DNA from: Anaerofustis stercorihominis
GTDB taxonomy: Bacteria; Bacillota; Clostridia; Eubacteriales; Anaerofustaceae
Direction: 5' to 3'
Assembly: GCA_015058295.1 (NCBI GenBank)
Contig: SVCP01000009.1
Span: 1-53,383, forward strand
Length of the DNA stretch: 53,383 nt
Translations under genes and position numbers: made by a program
Shown: positions 20,814 to 29,582 of the stretch, in pieces
Position numbering within the stretch: position 1 is the first letter of the stretch
Layout of the letters: the number at the start of each line of letters is the position of its first letter
Notes under the pieces: model-generated
Told to the model about the DNA's origin: nothing
The model's database searches: none
The model's input: the letters and a program-made list of their open reading frames with translations, nothing else

Positions 20814-20918
20814 ATGCAGATTGTTAGCCATGTGAAAAATAATTTGACGGAAACGGTAATAGAAAATGAGGAGGTTTATGAGATCATCTCATCAGTGGTT
20901 GCGGAGACTGAAGAGTGA
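20814..20918 (+). CDS. 34-codon ORF coupled to the serine recombinase
   Basis: A short acidic peptide starting MQIVSHVKNNL and ending SVVAETEE, with an excellent CGGGAGG 7 bases before its ATG. Its TGA overlaps the GTG start of the recombinase (GTGA), and the recombinase has no ribosome site of its own beyond the GAGACTGAAGAG region. That makes translational coupling likely. It could be a leader peptide or a small partner of the recombinase; no family is recognised. Confidence 0.6.
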   Translation: MQIVSHVKNNLTETVIENEEVYEIISSVVAETEE

Positions 20919-22267
20919 GGGCTGCTCTTTATTGCAGAGTATCCACCGATATGCAGACAGAGGGATATTCCATTGACGCACAGAAAGAACTTCTTGCATC
21001 ATATTGTAAGATAAAGGGTATAAATAAATATTCGTACTATGTGGATGCAGGATATTCGGGAAGCAATATGCTTCGTCCGTCGCTCAGCAAACTTACAGCT
21101 GATTGTAAAGAAAAAAAGATCAGTGTCGTAATCGTTTACAAACTTGACCGACTTTCACGAAGTCAGAAAGATACGCTTTTTCTTATTGAGGAGGTTTTTA
21201 TACCCAACGGAGTGGATTTTATATCCATAAGTGAAAATTTTGATACTGCATCTCCGTTTGGAAAGGCTATGATAGGAATACTCTCCGTATTTGCTCAGCT
21301 TGAGAGAGAAACTATCAGGGAGCGTACCCGCATGGGTATGAAAGAGAGGGTAAAAGCAGGATATTTCCCCGGGGGAGGTAAACTTCCTTATGGATATGAC
21401 TACGACAAGAACCGGGGAATACTTGTTCCGAACGAAAGAAGCGAAGATGTCAGAAAAATGTACGAAATGTATATCAGCGGAATTCCGGTTGGGAGAATAG
21501 CAAAGCATTTCGGCATAAAGTACGATTCTCTCGTGAAAAACATACTGAAAAGCAAAATTAATTGTGGTATTCTTGAGTATAATGGAGAAGAATATCCTGC
21601 ACTTCATAAAGCTATAGTCGACAGAAAGACATATGAGCGTGCCATGGAGATAATGCAGAGAAAAGGCAGGAGCGCTGTCAGAGTAAGTAAAAATCTTTTG
21701 ACGGGAATAGTATACTGTGGTGTCTGCGGCGCAAAAATGCGTTATCAGAAATGGGGAAGTGCCGGGCATAAGATATGCTGTTATTCACAGCAGTCTGATA
21801 AAGAGTATATGATCAGGGATAAAAACTGTGACAATACGAAGCATTTTTCTCATATTATTGAAAATGCTGTTATGAGCGAGCTGTTTAAAATGTCACTTGA
21901 TCCGAACAGAATAAATTCGGAAAACCGCAGACAAAAAGAAGACGATCTGAAATGCCTGCAGAAAAAACTCAGCGAAAACAATAAAAAGATCAATAATCTC
22001 ATTGATTTTATAGCCAACGGAATAGCTGTAGATGAGGTATCTGAGAAACTGCAGAAACTGAAGGCGGAAAATGAAAAAATAGATTCAGAAATACAAAGCA
22101 AAAATAATATTACAAAGAAGATGCATCTGTTCAAAGAAAAAATATCGGGGCTCTCAGATGTATGGACAGAGCTTGATGAACAACAAAAACGCAATATTAT
22201 ACTTAGTCTGGTAGATAAAGTCGTAATAACCTACGACAGGATCGATATATTTTATACATTTGAGTGA
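20915..22267 (+). CDS. Large serine recombinase (site-specific integrase/resolvase family)
   Basis: 450 residues with the usual order: resolvase catalytic domain (1-140) with nucleophile Ser10 in YCRVSTDMQ and the downstream arginines of KLDRLSRSQKD, a recombinase domain (about 150-260), a zinc-ribbon-like part (YCGVCGAKM with later Cys near 300), and a C-terminal coiled coil (about 330-400). The protein looks intact. Such enzymes move phages and conjugative elements or rearrange sporulation genes. Here no phage, conjugation or attachment-site structure is visible next to it, so it may be a domesticated enzyme or a lone remnant. It starts at GTG, overlapping the 34-codon ORF. Confidence 0.93.
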   Translation: MRAALYCRVSTDMQTEGYSIDAQKELLASYCKIKGINKYSYYVDAGYSGSNMLRPSLSKLTADCKEKKISVVIVYKLDRLSRSQKDTLFLIEEVFIPNGVDFISISENFDTASPFGKAMIGILSVFAQLERETIRERTRMGMKERVKAGYFPGGGKLPYGYDYDKNRGILVPNERSEDVRKMYEMYISGIPVGRIAKHFGIKYDSLVKNILKSKINCGILEYNGEEYPALHKAIVDRKTYERAMEIMQRKGRSAVRVSKNLLTGIVYCGVCGAKMRYQKWGSAGHKICCYSQQSDKEYMIRDKNCDNTKHFSHIIENAVMSELFKMSLDPNRINSENRRQKEDDLKCLQKKLSENNKKINNLIDFIANGIAVDEVSEKLQKLKAENEKIDSEIQSKNNITKKMHLFKEKISGLSDVWTELDEQQKRNIILSLVDKVVITYDRIDIFYTFE

Positions 22268-22307
22268 TGCTTGCGGCAATATATTATGCACTATGAATTT
22301 TGAATGC

Positions 22308-22336
22308 TTGCTTTTTCCCGTGCATACGTATATAAT
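22308..22336 (+). promoter_or_regulatory. Promoter for the Cys-rich ATPase gene
   Basis: TTGCTT and TATAAT with 17 bases between, lying within an imperfect TGCATA-type palindrome (22321-22347). It separates this gene's expression from the recombinase. Confidence 0.7.
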
Positions 22337-22370
22337 GTATATGTGCATGTACAGTGCATTGGAGGAAATA

Positions 22371-23258
22371 ATGAGCAACGAATATGAAAAAAATTATGAT
22401 AAAGACAGAGTACTTGAAAGTGGCATAAAATCATGCTCCGACTGTTCTGATTGCGGTGATTGTGACGGTTGTGACGGAGAATGCGGTGAGATCTATGATA
22501 ATCTCAACAAAGAATCAAAGATCCGCTGTGTAGTTATGGTATGCGGTGTAAAAGGTGGCATAGGAAAATCAAGTGTATCCGGTATCCTTGCAAACAGATT
22601 GAGAACGCTTGGTTACAGTGTTGGTATCCTTGATGCAAATCTTTCGGCATCGGCAATAGGGGCTATGTATGGCGCTACACGCAAACCTATCGTCGGGGAT
22701 GCGGGAATTATTCCTGTATTTACGGAAAACGGAATCGAAATAATTTCGCTGCCGTGTTTTATTAACAACGAAGCTATTCCCATGAGCCTCGGTTCAAAAG
22801 ATGCAAAAGAATTTGCCCTTCAGTTTTACAGTGATGTTGTGTGGGGGATGCTTGATGTTCTTCTTATTGATTGTCCTTCAGACACAGCAGATGTAATGCA
22901 GGAGCTCATCAATATCGGAGAGCTTGACGGTGTTATTCTTGTTACGGACGCAGGGGAACTTTCAGGTATCATGGCTCAGAAAACTGCAAACTTTGCATGG
23001 ATAAACAAACTTAATGTTGTAGGTCTTGTTGAAAACTATGCGGACCTTTATGAAGATAAAGCTGTAATAGATTCTCTGTGTCAGAACTTCGGGATCAATT
23101 CCAGGGACAGCCTTGATACGGATATGAGTATCCGCAGACTCAGTGATAACGGCCTTTTCCACGAATATGATAAAGATGTTCTCGGAAATATAGTTGATAA
23201 ACTCATCTATATAAGTGAACACCATAATGACCGAGTATATGAGGTTGTTGAAGAATAA
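22371..23258 (+). CDS. P-loop ATPase of the Mrp/MinD/ParA superfamily with an N-terminal Cys cluster
   Basis: 295 residues from the ATG at 22371, which has GGAGG 5 bases upstream; the frame stays open further upstream without a site. Residues 22-38 hold six Cys in a regular C-x2-C ladder ending C-x3-C, rich in Asp and Gly. The deviant Walker A GVKGGIGKSS is at 59-68 with the signature Lys61, and LIDCPSDTAD is the switch/Walker B. Cys-rich starts are typical of Mrp/NBP35-type Fe-S carriers, but the CPxC motif that bridges the cluster in those proteins is absent from the C-terminal half. MinD/FlhG-like roles are therefore equally possible. It stands upstream of an operon with a cysteine desulfurase. 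Confidence 0.75.
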   Translation: MSNEYEKNYDKDRVLESGIKSCSDCSDCGDCDGCDGECGEIYDNLNKESKIRCVVMVCGVKGGIGKSSVSGILANRLRTLGYSVGILDANLSASAIGAMYGATRKPIVGDAGIIPVFTENGIEIISLPCFINNEAIPMSLGSKDAKEFALQFYSDVVWGMLDVLLIDCPSDTADVMQELINIGELDGVILVTDAGELSGIMAQKTANFAWINKLNVVGLVENYADLYEDKAVIDSLCQNFGINSRDSLDTDMSIRRLSDNGLFHEYDKDVLGNIVDKLIYISEHHNDRVYEVVEE

Positions 23259-23368
23259 AAAAATCGGAAAAAAGCATAACTTCGGTGTTATTTTAAGCTT
23301 AACTAAAGTTTGCGGTGATATCATAATGCCAAGATAATATTTTTTCCTTTCCTTTTTTATATAGCTTT

Positions 23369-23397
23369 AGGAGTTTGCGTACGCTTGCTCCTTTTTG
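23369..23397 (+). terminator. Probable terminator after the Cys-rich ATPase
   Basis: AGGAG / CTCCT outer stem around the palindrome GCGTACGC, then TTTTT. The mismatched middle lowers confidence. Confidence 0.6.
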
Positions 23398-23465
23398 CTT
23401 TTATTGAGAAAGTTTTTTTGATTATTTGTACAAATTTTATATGCTTTATGTGCAGATAGGGTTTG

Positions 23466-23480
23466 GTTTATGATATAATG
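23466..23480 (+). promoter_or_regulatory. Extended -10 promoter for the racemase-desulfurase-thiI operon
   Basis: TGATATAAT (TG, one base, TATAAT) lies about 50 bases before the racemase start. No good -35 is seen, as is usual for extended -10 promoters. Confidence 0.5.
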
Positions 23481-23527
23481 TACTGAGAATTTATTTTTAT
23501 AAAAGTAAATGTACTGTCGGAGGGGCT

Positions 23528-24598
23528 ATGAGAGCTACTGTTAATATCAATACGGATAAAATAAAATATAATGCAGCAATCATACTCAAGACATGCCATG
23601 ATGTGGGAATAGATGTTGCGGCTGTTACGAAAATGCATTCTGCCGATATAAATATATGCAGTGCTCTTCTTGAAAGCGGAGTAAAGTATCTTGCAGACTC
23701 GCGCATAGAAAACATTGCGTATATGAGCGAGAACGGCATAGATGCGGAAAAATGGCTTATGAGGATAGTTGCACCTAGTATTGTTCCTGATGTTGTGAAA
23801 TATGCGGATATGTCATTCAACAGCGATATAAGCACTATACGTTTATTGAACGACGAGGCTAACAGACAGGGAAAAAAACATAAGATAATGCTTATGTGGG
23901 ATCTCGGGGATCTGAGAGAAGGATATTTTGAGACAGCGCATCTCCTCTCATGTGTAAGGGATATGAAAGATCTTGACGGGGTCGAACTGTCCGGTCTGGG
24001 AACTAATCTATCATGTTACGGTGGAGTGAAACCAACCAGAACAAATCTCACAAGACTTGTTGAAGTTGCTTCAATGATTGAAAATGAAACGGGAAGAAAG
24101 CTTGATCATATTTCAGGAGGGAATTCAACGAGCTATTCATTGATTCTTGAAGGAAATATGCCTGAAGGAATAACAAATCTTCGTATCGGAGATTCGTTCT
24201 ATTTCGGCAGAGATGTGAAAAAACGAGAGTATATACCCGGTATGAAAAATGACTGTTTTATTCTCGAAGGAGAAGTAGTCGAAGTAAAGATAAAGCCATC
24301 GGTCCCTATCGGAGAAAGAGGTTATGCGGCACTGAACAGTCTGCCTGAATTTGAAGACAGAGGTATGATAAAGCGAGCTATTATCAGTGTCGGAAAACAG
24401 GACATTGATCTTGATATGACACCGATTGATGAAGGTGCTTTAATTCTCGGAGCAAGCAGCGATCATCTTCTGGTAGATGTTACGGACTGTACAAGAGACA
24501 TAAAAGTAGGAGATAAAATGCAGTTTAATATGCTTTATACTGCAACAATGCGTTCTTTTACAAGCAAATACATTGATAAGAGATATATAAATGAATAA
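23528..24598 (+). CDS. PLP-dependent alanine/ornithine racemase family protein
   Basis: 356 residues of the fold-III alanine-racemase N-terminal barrel. The PLP lysine is predicted as Lys35 in AAVTKMHSAD, with the family marks LADSRIENI, SGGNSTSYSLI and LRIGDSFYFGR. This pattern fits the alanine/ornithine racemase branch (Orr/YhfX-like) rather than cell-wall Alr. The substrate is not predictable. GGAGGGG precedes the ATG. It overlaps the desulfurase gene by 8 bases, so the three genes to thiI form one operon. Confidence 0.8.
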   Translation: MRATVNINTDKIKYNAAIILKTCHDVGIDVAAVTKMHSADINICSALLESGVKYLADSRIENIAYMSENGIDAEKWLMRIVAPSIVPDVVKYADMSFNSDISTIRLLNDEANRQGKKHKIMLMWDLGDLREGYFETAHLLSCVRDMKDLDGVELSGLGTNLSCYGGVKPTRTNLTRLVEVASMIENETGRKLDHISGGNSTSYSLILEGNMPEGITNLRIGDSFYFGRDVKKREYIPGMKNDCFILEGEVVEVKIKPSVPIGERGYAALNSLPEFEDRGMIKRAIISVGKQDIDLDMTPIDEGALILGASSDHLLVDVTDCTRDIKVGDKMQFNMLYTATMRSFTSKYIDKRYINE

Positions 24599-25748
24599 TA
24601 TTTATTTGGATAATGCAGCAACGACGAGAGTCTATGACGAAGTAATAGAATATCTTGCATCACAATATAAGGACAATTACGCGAATCCTTCGTCTGCTCA
24701 TAAATTCGGATCATCTGCTGCTGCAGAAGTGGAAAAAGCCGAACATGTAATACTTGATTTTTACGGATTGAAAAATGATGACTGGAAAGTGATATTTACT
24801 TCCGGTGCTACCGAGTCCGCAAATCTTGCGATCAAAGGAACACTGGACAAATATGATGATATTTCAAAGGCTAAAATAATAACAACAGCCATTGAACACC
24901 CGTGTGTAAGCAAGGTTTTTGAGTATTGCAAAAGTAAAGGCGCGGAAGCTGTTGTTATAAACACAGATTCTTTCGGCAGAGTTGATATCACAGCTCTGGA
25001 GAATGCCGTTGACGAAAAGACGAAACTCGTCAGTATTATATTTGTCAATAATGAAACGGGAATAATACAGGATATTGCAAATATCGGAAAGATCATAAAG
25101 AAAAAAAATAAAAGCACGCTCGTGCATATTGATGCCACACAGGGATATCTTGAAAAGTTATGCTGCGATGATATTGATCTGATAAGCATTTCCGCTCATA
25201 AATTCCATGCACCCAAAGGTGTCGGCGCGCTTATTGTGAGAAAGAACATTACGCTTTCTGCACAGATGCATGGTGGGGGACAGCAGAATGCAATCAGAAG
25301 CGGAACCGTAAATTCTCCGCTCATCGGGGCTATGGGAGTAGCTCTGGATACATTGAAAAAAAATGATCCGAGGCAGTATGTGAAAGAACTGCAGGAATAT
25401 CTTTATAAACAGATTTCCGATAAATTCGGTGAAGATGTGATCAATTCACGTATATACGAAGCAGACTATGCACCGCACATTCTCAGCATGTCATTTGAAG
25501 GACTTAACGGTTCGCATATTCTGTATAATCTGGAAGCAGTCGGGATATTTGTGTCCACTTCATCTGCCTGCTCAACACACTCGAAAGACAAAAGTGTCCT
25601 TGAGAATATGGGAATGACGAATAAAAGAGCCCAGGGAACAATCAGGGTGAGCCTGAGTGAATACAACACAAAAGAAGAAATAGATATATTTACTGAAGAA
25701 CTCAGTAAAGTAGTAACAAAACTAAGAAAGCTGTATAGGGTAAAATAA
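24591..25748 (+). CDS. Cysteine desulfurase (NifS/IscS family)
   Basis: PLP enzyme (385 residues) that takes sulfur from cysteine as an enzyme persulfide. The PLP lysine is Lys204 in SISAHKFHAPKG and the active Cys is Cys327 in STSSACSTHS. It lies immediately upstream of thiI, sharing one base with it. This is the arrangement of the dedicated desulfurase that feeds ThiI in Bacillus (NifZ). tRNA 4-thiouridine synthesis is therefore the likely destination, although a role in Fe-S assembly cannot be excluded. Confidence 0.95.
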   Translation: MNNIYLDNAATTRVYDEVIEYLASQYKDNYANPSSAHKFGSSAAAEVEKAEHVILDFYGLKNDDWKVIFTSGATESANLAIKGTLDKYDDISKAKIITTAIEHPCVSKVFEYCKSKGAEAVVINTDSFGRVDITALENAVDEKTKLVSIIFVNNETGIIQDIANIGKIIKKKNKSTLVHIDATQGYLEKLCCDDIDLISISAHKFHAPKGVGALIVRKNITLSAQMHGGGQQNAIRSGTVNSPLIGAMGVALDTLKKNDPRQYVKELQEYLYKQISDKFGEDVINSRIYEADYAPHILSMSFEGLNGSHILYNLEAVGIFVSTSSACSTHSKDKSVLENMGMTNKRAQGTIRVSLSEYNTKEEIDIFTEELSKVVTKLRKLYRVK

Positions 25749-26908
25749 TGGACAAAAGGCTTATACTTGTCAAATACGGAGAAATTACATTAAAAGGACT
25801 TAACCAGCATTATTTTCTTGAAACGCTTATGAAAAATATCAGATACGCAATAAAAGGTATCGAAGATGCAAAAGTAAGCAAGATTCAGGGAAGAATTACA
25901 ATAAATGATGTGAAAGCCGAAGATGAGGCTGAAGTTATCTCCCGCCTTAAAAAGGTATTCGGTATTGTTGCAATAGTCGTTGCAAGAGAATGCGAAGCAG
26001 ATATGGATTCGATTAAAGCTGTTGCTCTTGAAATTATGAAGGATAAGGAAAACTGTACATTCAAGGCGGAAGCAAAACGCGGAAACAAGGCCTTTCCGTA
26101 TACTTCTCCGCAGATTGCAAAGATGGTTGGTGCTCATGTTCTCGTCAATACAGAGACTATCACAGTCGATGTTCATAATCCGGATTATACCCTTACTGTA
26201 GAAGTACGAAATAAAGCTTATGTATACTGTGATGATATCCCGTGCGAAGCAGGTCTTCCCCTCGGCACAGGTGGAAGTGGTGCACTTCTTCTTTCAGGAG
26301 GTATCGACAGTCCTGTGGCCGGATATATGATGAACAGAAGGGGAATGAAAATCTGTTCTATCCACTTCCACTCATATCCTTATACAAGCCTTGAAGCTCA
26401 GAAAAAAGCAACGGATCTTGCACAGAAGTTGCGTCCATATAATATGGGGATGACACTTATAAATGTAAGTGTTACAAAGATTCAGGAAGAGATCATACAG
26501 AAATGCGATGAATCTTATCTTACGGTAATACTCAGAAGATTTATGTTCCGTATTGCCGAAAAGATATGTGAACAGAGAGACATCAGTGCCCTCATTACAG
26601 GAGAGAGTCTTGGCCAGGTCGCTTCGCAGACAATCGAAAGCATCAACTGTACAAATGCAGTGGTTTCGCTTCCGATTCTCCGACCGCTTATTGCCCACGA
26701 TAAAAATGAGATTATGGCACTTGCCCGTCATATAGATACTTATGATATCTCTATCCGTCCGTTTGAAGACTGTTGCACAGTGTTCGTTCCGAAACACCCG
26801 CAGATAAAGCCATCATTGGAAAAAGTAGAACTGCAGGAAAGCAGACTTGATGTTGATGCACTTGTACAGGAGGCGCTTGAAGGAATCGAGATCGTAAGGA
26901 TCCGCTGA
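25748..26908 (+). CDS. thiI: tRNA 4-thiouridine synthetase ThiI
   Basis: Adenylates U8 of tRNA and inserts sulfur received from a cysteine desulfurase. At 386 residues it has the NFLD-THUMP part (about 1-165) and the PP-loop domain with LLSGGIDSPVAGYM around residue 183, but no C-terminal rhodanese domain. It is therefore the short, Bacillus-type form. The ATG shares a base with the desulfurase stop. Confidence 0.95.
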   Translation: MDKRLILVKYGEITLKGLNQHYFLETLMKNIRYAIKGIEDAKVSKIQGRITINDVKAEDEAEVISRLKKVFGIVAIVVARECEADMDSIKAVALEIMKDKENCTFKAEAKRGNKAFPYTSPQIAKMVGAHVLVNTETITVDVHNPDYTLTVEVRNKAYVYCDDIPCEAGLPLGTGGSGALLLSGGIDSPVAGYMMNRRGMKICSIHFHSYPYTSLEAQKKATDLAQKLRPYNMGMTLINVSVTKIQEEIIQKCDESYLTVILRRFMFRIAEKICEQRDISALITGESLGQVASQTIESINCTNAVVSLPILRPLIAHDKNEIMALARHIDTYDISIRPFEDCCTVFVPKHPQIKPSLEKVELQESRLDVDALVQEALEGIEIVRIR

Positions 26909-26966
26909 TTTTTATACAGTTTATAAATAACATTCAAATACAGAGAACAAAGAGAGGAGTAGTTGT

Positions 26967-28583
26967 ATGAAGTTATCATTTTACGGTGCTGCTGAAACAG
27001 TAACCGGTTCGTGTATTATCGTGGAACATACCGGCGGCAAATTTATGGTTGACTGCGGAATGTTTCAGGGTTCAAAAGCCCTGAGAGAATTAAATGAGAA
27101 AGAATTTCAGTTTATTGTTTCTGATATAGACTTTCTCATTCTGACCCATGCCCATATAGATCATAGCGGTATGGTACCGAAGCTTGTGAAGCATGGATTT
27201 AATAAACCTATATATGCAACAAAACCCACAAATGAACTATGTGAGATTATGCTTGCAGACAGTGCTCATATTCAGGAAACGGATGCAGAATATGACACAC
27301 GTAAAAACAAAAGAAAAGGACTTCCTCCGGTAGAGCCGATTTACACAATGCAGGATGCTCAGGATGCTATGAAGCTGTTCAGGGAAGCTGAATACAACGA
27401 AGAATTTTCTCCGCAGGAAAATATCCGCATGAGATTTAATGATTCGGGGCATATGCTCGGAAGCGCAAGTGTAGAAGTATGGGTCACAGAAGACGGAAAG
27501 ACTGAAAAGATAGTATTCTCAGGGGACCTCGGAAACCATGACAAACCACTTCTCAAAGATCCTGCAATCATCACAGAAGCTGATTATGTAGTTCTTGAAT
27601 CCACATACGGCGGAAGAAACCATACATATGTGGATGCTTCAGACAAATTCCTTGATATCGTAAGAAGTACACTTGCTGTCGGTGGAACACTTGTTATCCC
27701 TGCGTTTGCTGTAGGAAGAACACAGGAAATTCTTTATGAATTAAATTACTATAAAGAAAATAATCTTCTCGGTGCATACAATGATGTAAGAGTATTCGTT
27801 GACAGTCCTCTTGCAATAAAAGCAACAGAAGTCTTCAAAAACAACTATGCGGCTATGGATGCTGAAACAAATGAACTTGTGTCTGAAGGCGATGATCCGC
27901 TCGTATTCAGTAATCTTAATTTTTCTGTGACAGCAGAAGACAGTAAAGCTCTGAATACAGACGAAGAACCGAAGATCATCATTTCAGCAAGCGGAATGTG
28001 TGATGCGGGCAGAATCCGTCATCACATAAAGCATAATGCTTACAAAGAAAACTGCACGATCCTTTTCGTAGGTTATCAGGCGGAAGGCAGCCTCGGAAGA
28101 CTGCTTCTTGACGGTGAAAAAGACATCAAACTTTTCGGTGAGAGAATAGCCGTAAACGCAAGAATCGAAAATATTGACTATTTCTCAGGTCACGCAGATC
28201 ATAATTCTCTCGTGAAATGGGCAGGAAACTTCAAAAATGTGAAGAGCATAATCCTCGTTCACGGAGAAGATGAAGCTCTTAAAGCACTTTCTGATTCATT
28301 GCAGAGCGAAAACGGACAGAATGTTCATATCGCTCAACATATGTCAACAATAGATCTGTCAGACATGAAGCCTGTTGAAGAATCTTCACCGAGACTCGTG
28401 CTGAAAACTCTCCGTAGTGGTGTTGAACCGCCAAAGGCAGAAACATATATCGATACTCTCGCTCAGATGGCTCAGAACATTGCGAATACGCTTAAAGATA
28501 AAGAAAAATTACTGGAAGAAAATGCTTTCGACAAAATAAAACTATTTTTGGAATGTGTCAATGATATACTTTCCAAAGAATAG
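26967..28583 (+). CDS. Metallo-beta-lactamase/beta-CASP RNase
   Basis: 538-residue RNA-processing nuclease of the YSH1/CPSF73-like bacterial group. Motif 2 is LTHAHIDHSG, the beta-CASP mark is VIPAFAVGRTQE, and the late motifs include SASGMCDAGRIRHH and YFSGHADH. All metal ligands appear present. The last ~80 residues form a helical extension. It probably cleaves RNA; its targets are unknown. GAGAGGAG lies upstream of the ATG, and a terminator follows. Confidence 0.92.
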   Translation: MKLSFYGAAETVTGSCIIVEHTGGKFMVDCGMFQGSKALRELNEKEFQFIVSDIDFLILTHAHIDHSGMVPKLVKHGFNKPIYATKPTNELCEIMLADSAHIQETDAEYDTRKNKRKGLPPVEPIYTMQDAQDAMKLFREAEYNEEFSPQENIRMRFNDSGHMLGSASVEVWVTEDGKTEKIVFSGDLGNHDKPLLKDPAIITEADYVVLESTYGGRNHTYVDASDKFLDIVRSTLAVGGTLVIPAFAVGRTQEILYELNYYKENNLLGAYNDVRVFVDSPLAIKATEVFKNNYAAMDAETNELVSEGDDPLVFSNLNFSVTAEDSKALNTDEEPKIIISASGMCDAGRIRHHIKHNAYKENCTILFVGYQAEGSLGRLLLDGEKDIKLFGERIAVNARIENIDYFSGHADHNSLVKWAGNFKNVKSIILVHGEDEALKALSDSLQSENGQNVHIAQHMSTIDLSDMKPVEESSPRLVLKTLRSGVEPPKAETYIDTLAQMAQNIANTLKDKEKLLEENAFDKIKLFLECVNDILSKE

Positions 28584-28605
28584 TATTCAAGGCAACTAAA
28601 TAAAG

Positions 28606-28636
28606 TCCCTCGGACACTGTTCGGGGGATTTTTTTG
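28606..28636 (+). terminator. Terminator after the beta-CASP RNase
   Basis: Stem TCCCTCG / CGGGGGA (one G-T pair) with a 9-base loop, followed by seven T. Confidence 0.8.
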
Positions 28637-28652
28637 TTTGTGAGGTAGTTAA

Positions 28653-29204
28653 ATGTACAATACAGTGTATGAACAAAACAATGAAGATATTCACGATGAT
28701 GCAAAGTTTTCCATCGGAGACCTTGCGAAAATGCTCGGCTGTAATAAATCCCTTCTCAGGTATTATGAAGAACAGTTTTCCCTGCAGATTCCGAGAAGCA
28801 AATCAAACAGACGGTATTACACGATTGTTGAAGCTGAAAAATTCCGCTACATATTAAAACTCAAGGACAGCGGTTTATCTAATAAAGAGATAAAAACTGT
28901 CCTTGAATCCGAAAGGATCGGAAATGCAGGGGATTCCTTTTCAGAAGAAGCAGAGCCCTCTGTTACGTCTGAAAGTACCTATGATAATGAGGACAAGCAG
29001 GAGCTGAGTGCATTGTTTGAGATAATAGCCGGGCTGCGTGATGAGATCAATGAGTTGAAAAAAGCAGGTATGATGAAGGATAAAAGTGAACTTGTTGCGG
29101 AAAACGAACAGCTTCGACAGAGACTGAAAGAAAAAACTTACGAACTCGTAAGTCTCAGAGAAGATATTCGTCTAAACACAAAGAAAAAAAGATTTTTCAG
29201 ATAG
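28653..29204 (+). CDS. MerR-family DNA-binding protein with C-terminal coiled coil
   Basis: 183 residues. Residues 18-90 form a MerR-type winged helix-turn-helix (SIGDLAKMLGCNKSLLRYYE, then a wing). An acidic linker follows, and then a coiled coil (about 120-175) ending in a basic tail, KKKRFFR. There is no effector domain, so it is not a classical metal or drug sensor. The size and order match RacA of Bacillus, which anchors the chromosome at the pole during sporulation, and the gene lies 8 bases before spoIIAA. Homology to RacA is inference only; a dimeric transcription factor is the alternative. Confidence 0.75.
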   Translation: MYNTVYEQNNEDIHDDAKFSIGDLAKMLGCNKSLLRYYEEQFSLQIPRSKSNRRYYTIVEAEKFRYILKLKDSGLSNKEIKTVLESERIGNAGDSFSEEAEPSVTSESTYDNEDKQELSALFEIIAGLRDEINELKKAGMMKDKSELVAENEQLRQRLKEKTYELVSLREDIRLNTKKKRFFR

Positions 29205-29212
29205 GAGAAGAT

Positions 29213-29566
29213 ATGAGCGAAAGTATTGAGATAAGGGGTTCTACCCTTGTATTTACGGTTATGGGAGAACTTGATGATCATGTTGCAGTAAGGAGCAGAG
29301 ACAGAATAGATAATCTGCTCATGACAAAAGGCATAAAAAATATAGTGTTCGATCTTTCGGAGCTATGTATGATGGATTCCGCAGGCATCGGACTTATTAT
29401 CGGCAGATATCGTATCATCAAGGAAAACGGAGGAGACGTTGTTCTCGTCATCGGAAACTCTCCCGCAAAGAAAGTACTGAAGATGAGCGGATTACTGAAG
29501 ATATTTAAGACATATGATACTTTGGATTCGGCACTTACTGCTGTTGAAAAAAGAGTATACGGATAA
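29213..29566 (+). CDS. spoIIAA: Anti-sigma-F factor antagonist SpoIIAA
   Basis: STAS-domain protein of 117 residues. In its dephosphorylated form it binds SpoIIAB and so frees sigma F in the forespore. The phosphorylation site is Ser56 in MMDSAGIGL. AGGAGAAG lies 3 bases before the ATG. It is first of the canonical spoIIAA-spoIIAB-sigF set. Confidence 0.95.
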   Translation: MSESIEIRGSTLVFTVMGELDDHVAVRSRDRIDNLLMTKGIKNIVFDLSELCMMDSAGIGLIIGRYRIIKENGGDVVLVIGNSPAKKVLKMSGLLKIFKTYDTLDSALTAVEKRVYG

Positions 29567-29582
29567 ATGAATGGAGAACATT

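Noticed and set aside
20814-22267. Calling the recombinase region a prophage or conjugative element
   Set aside because: Flanking genes are housekeeping or ordinary chromosomal genes; no phage, relaxase or attachment-site structure is visible.
22441-22486. A short DNA repeat or CRISPR-like pattern in the TGTGAC-rich stretch
   Set aside because: It is the codon pattern of the Cys/Asp/Gly ladder in the ATPase. No spacer-repeat array occurs anywhere in the window.
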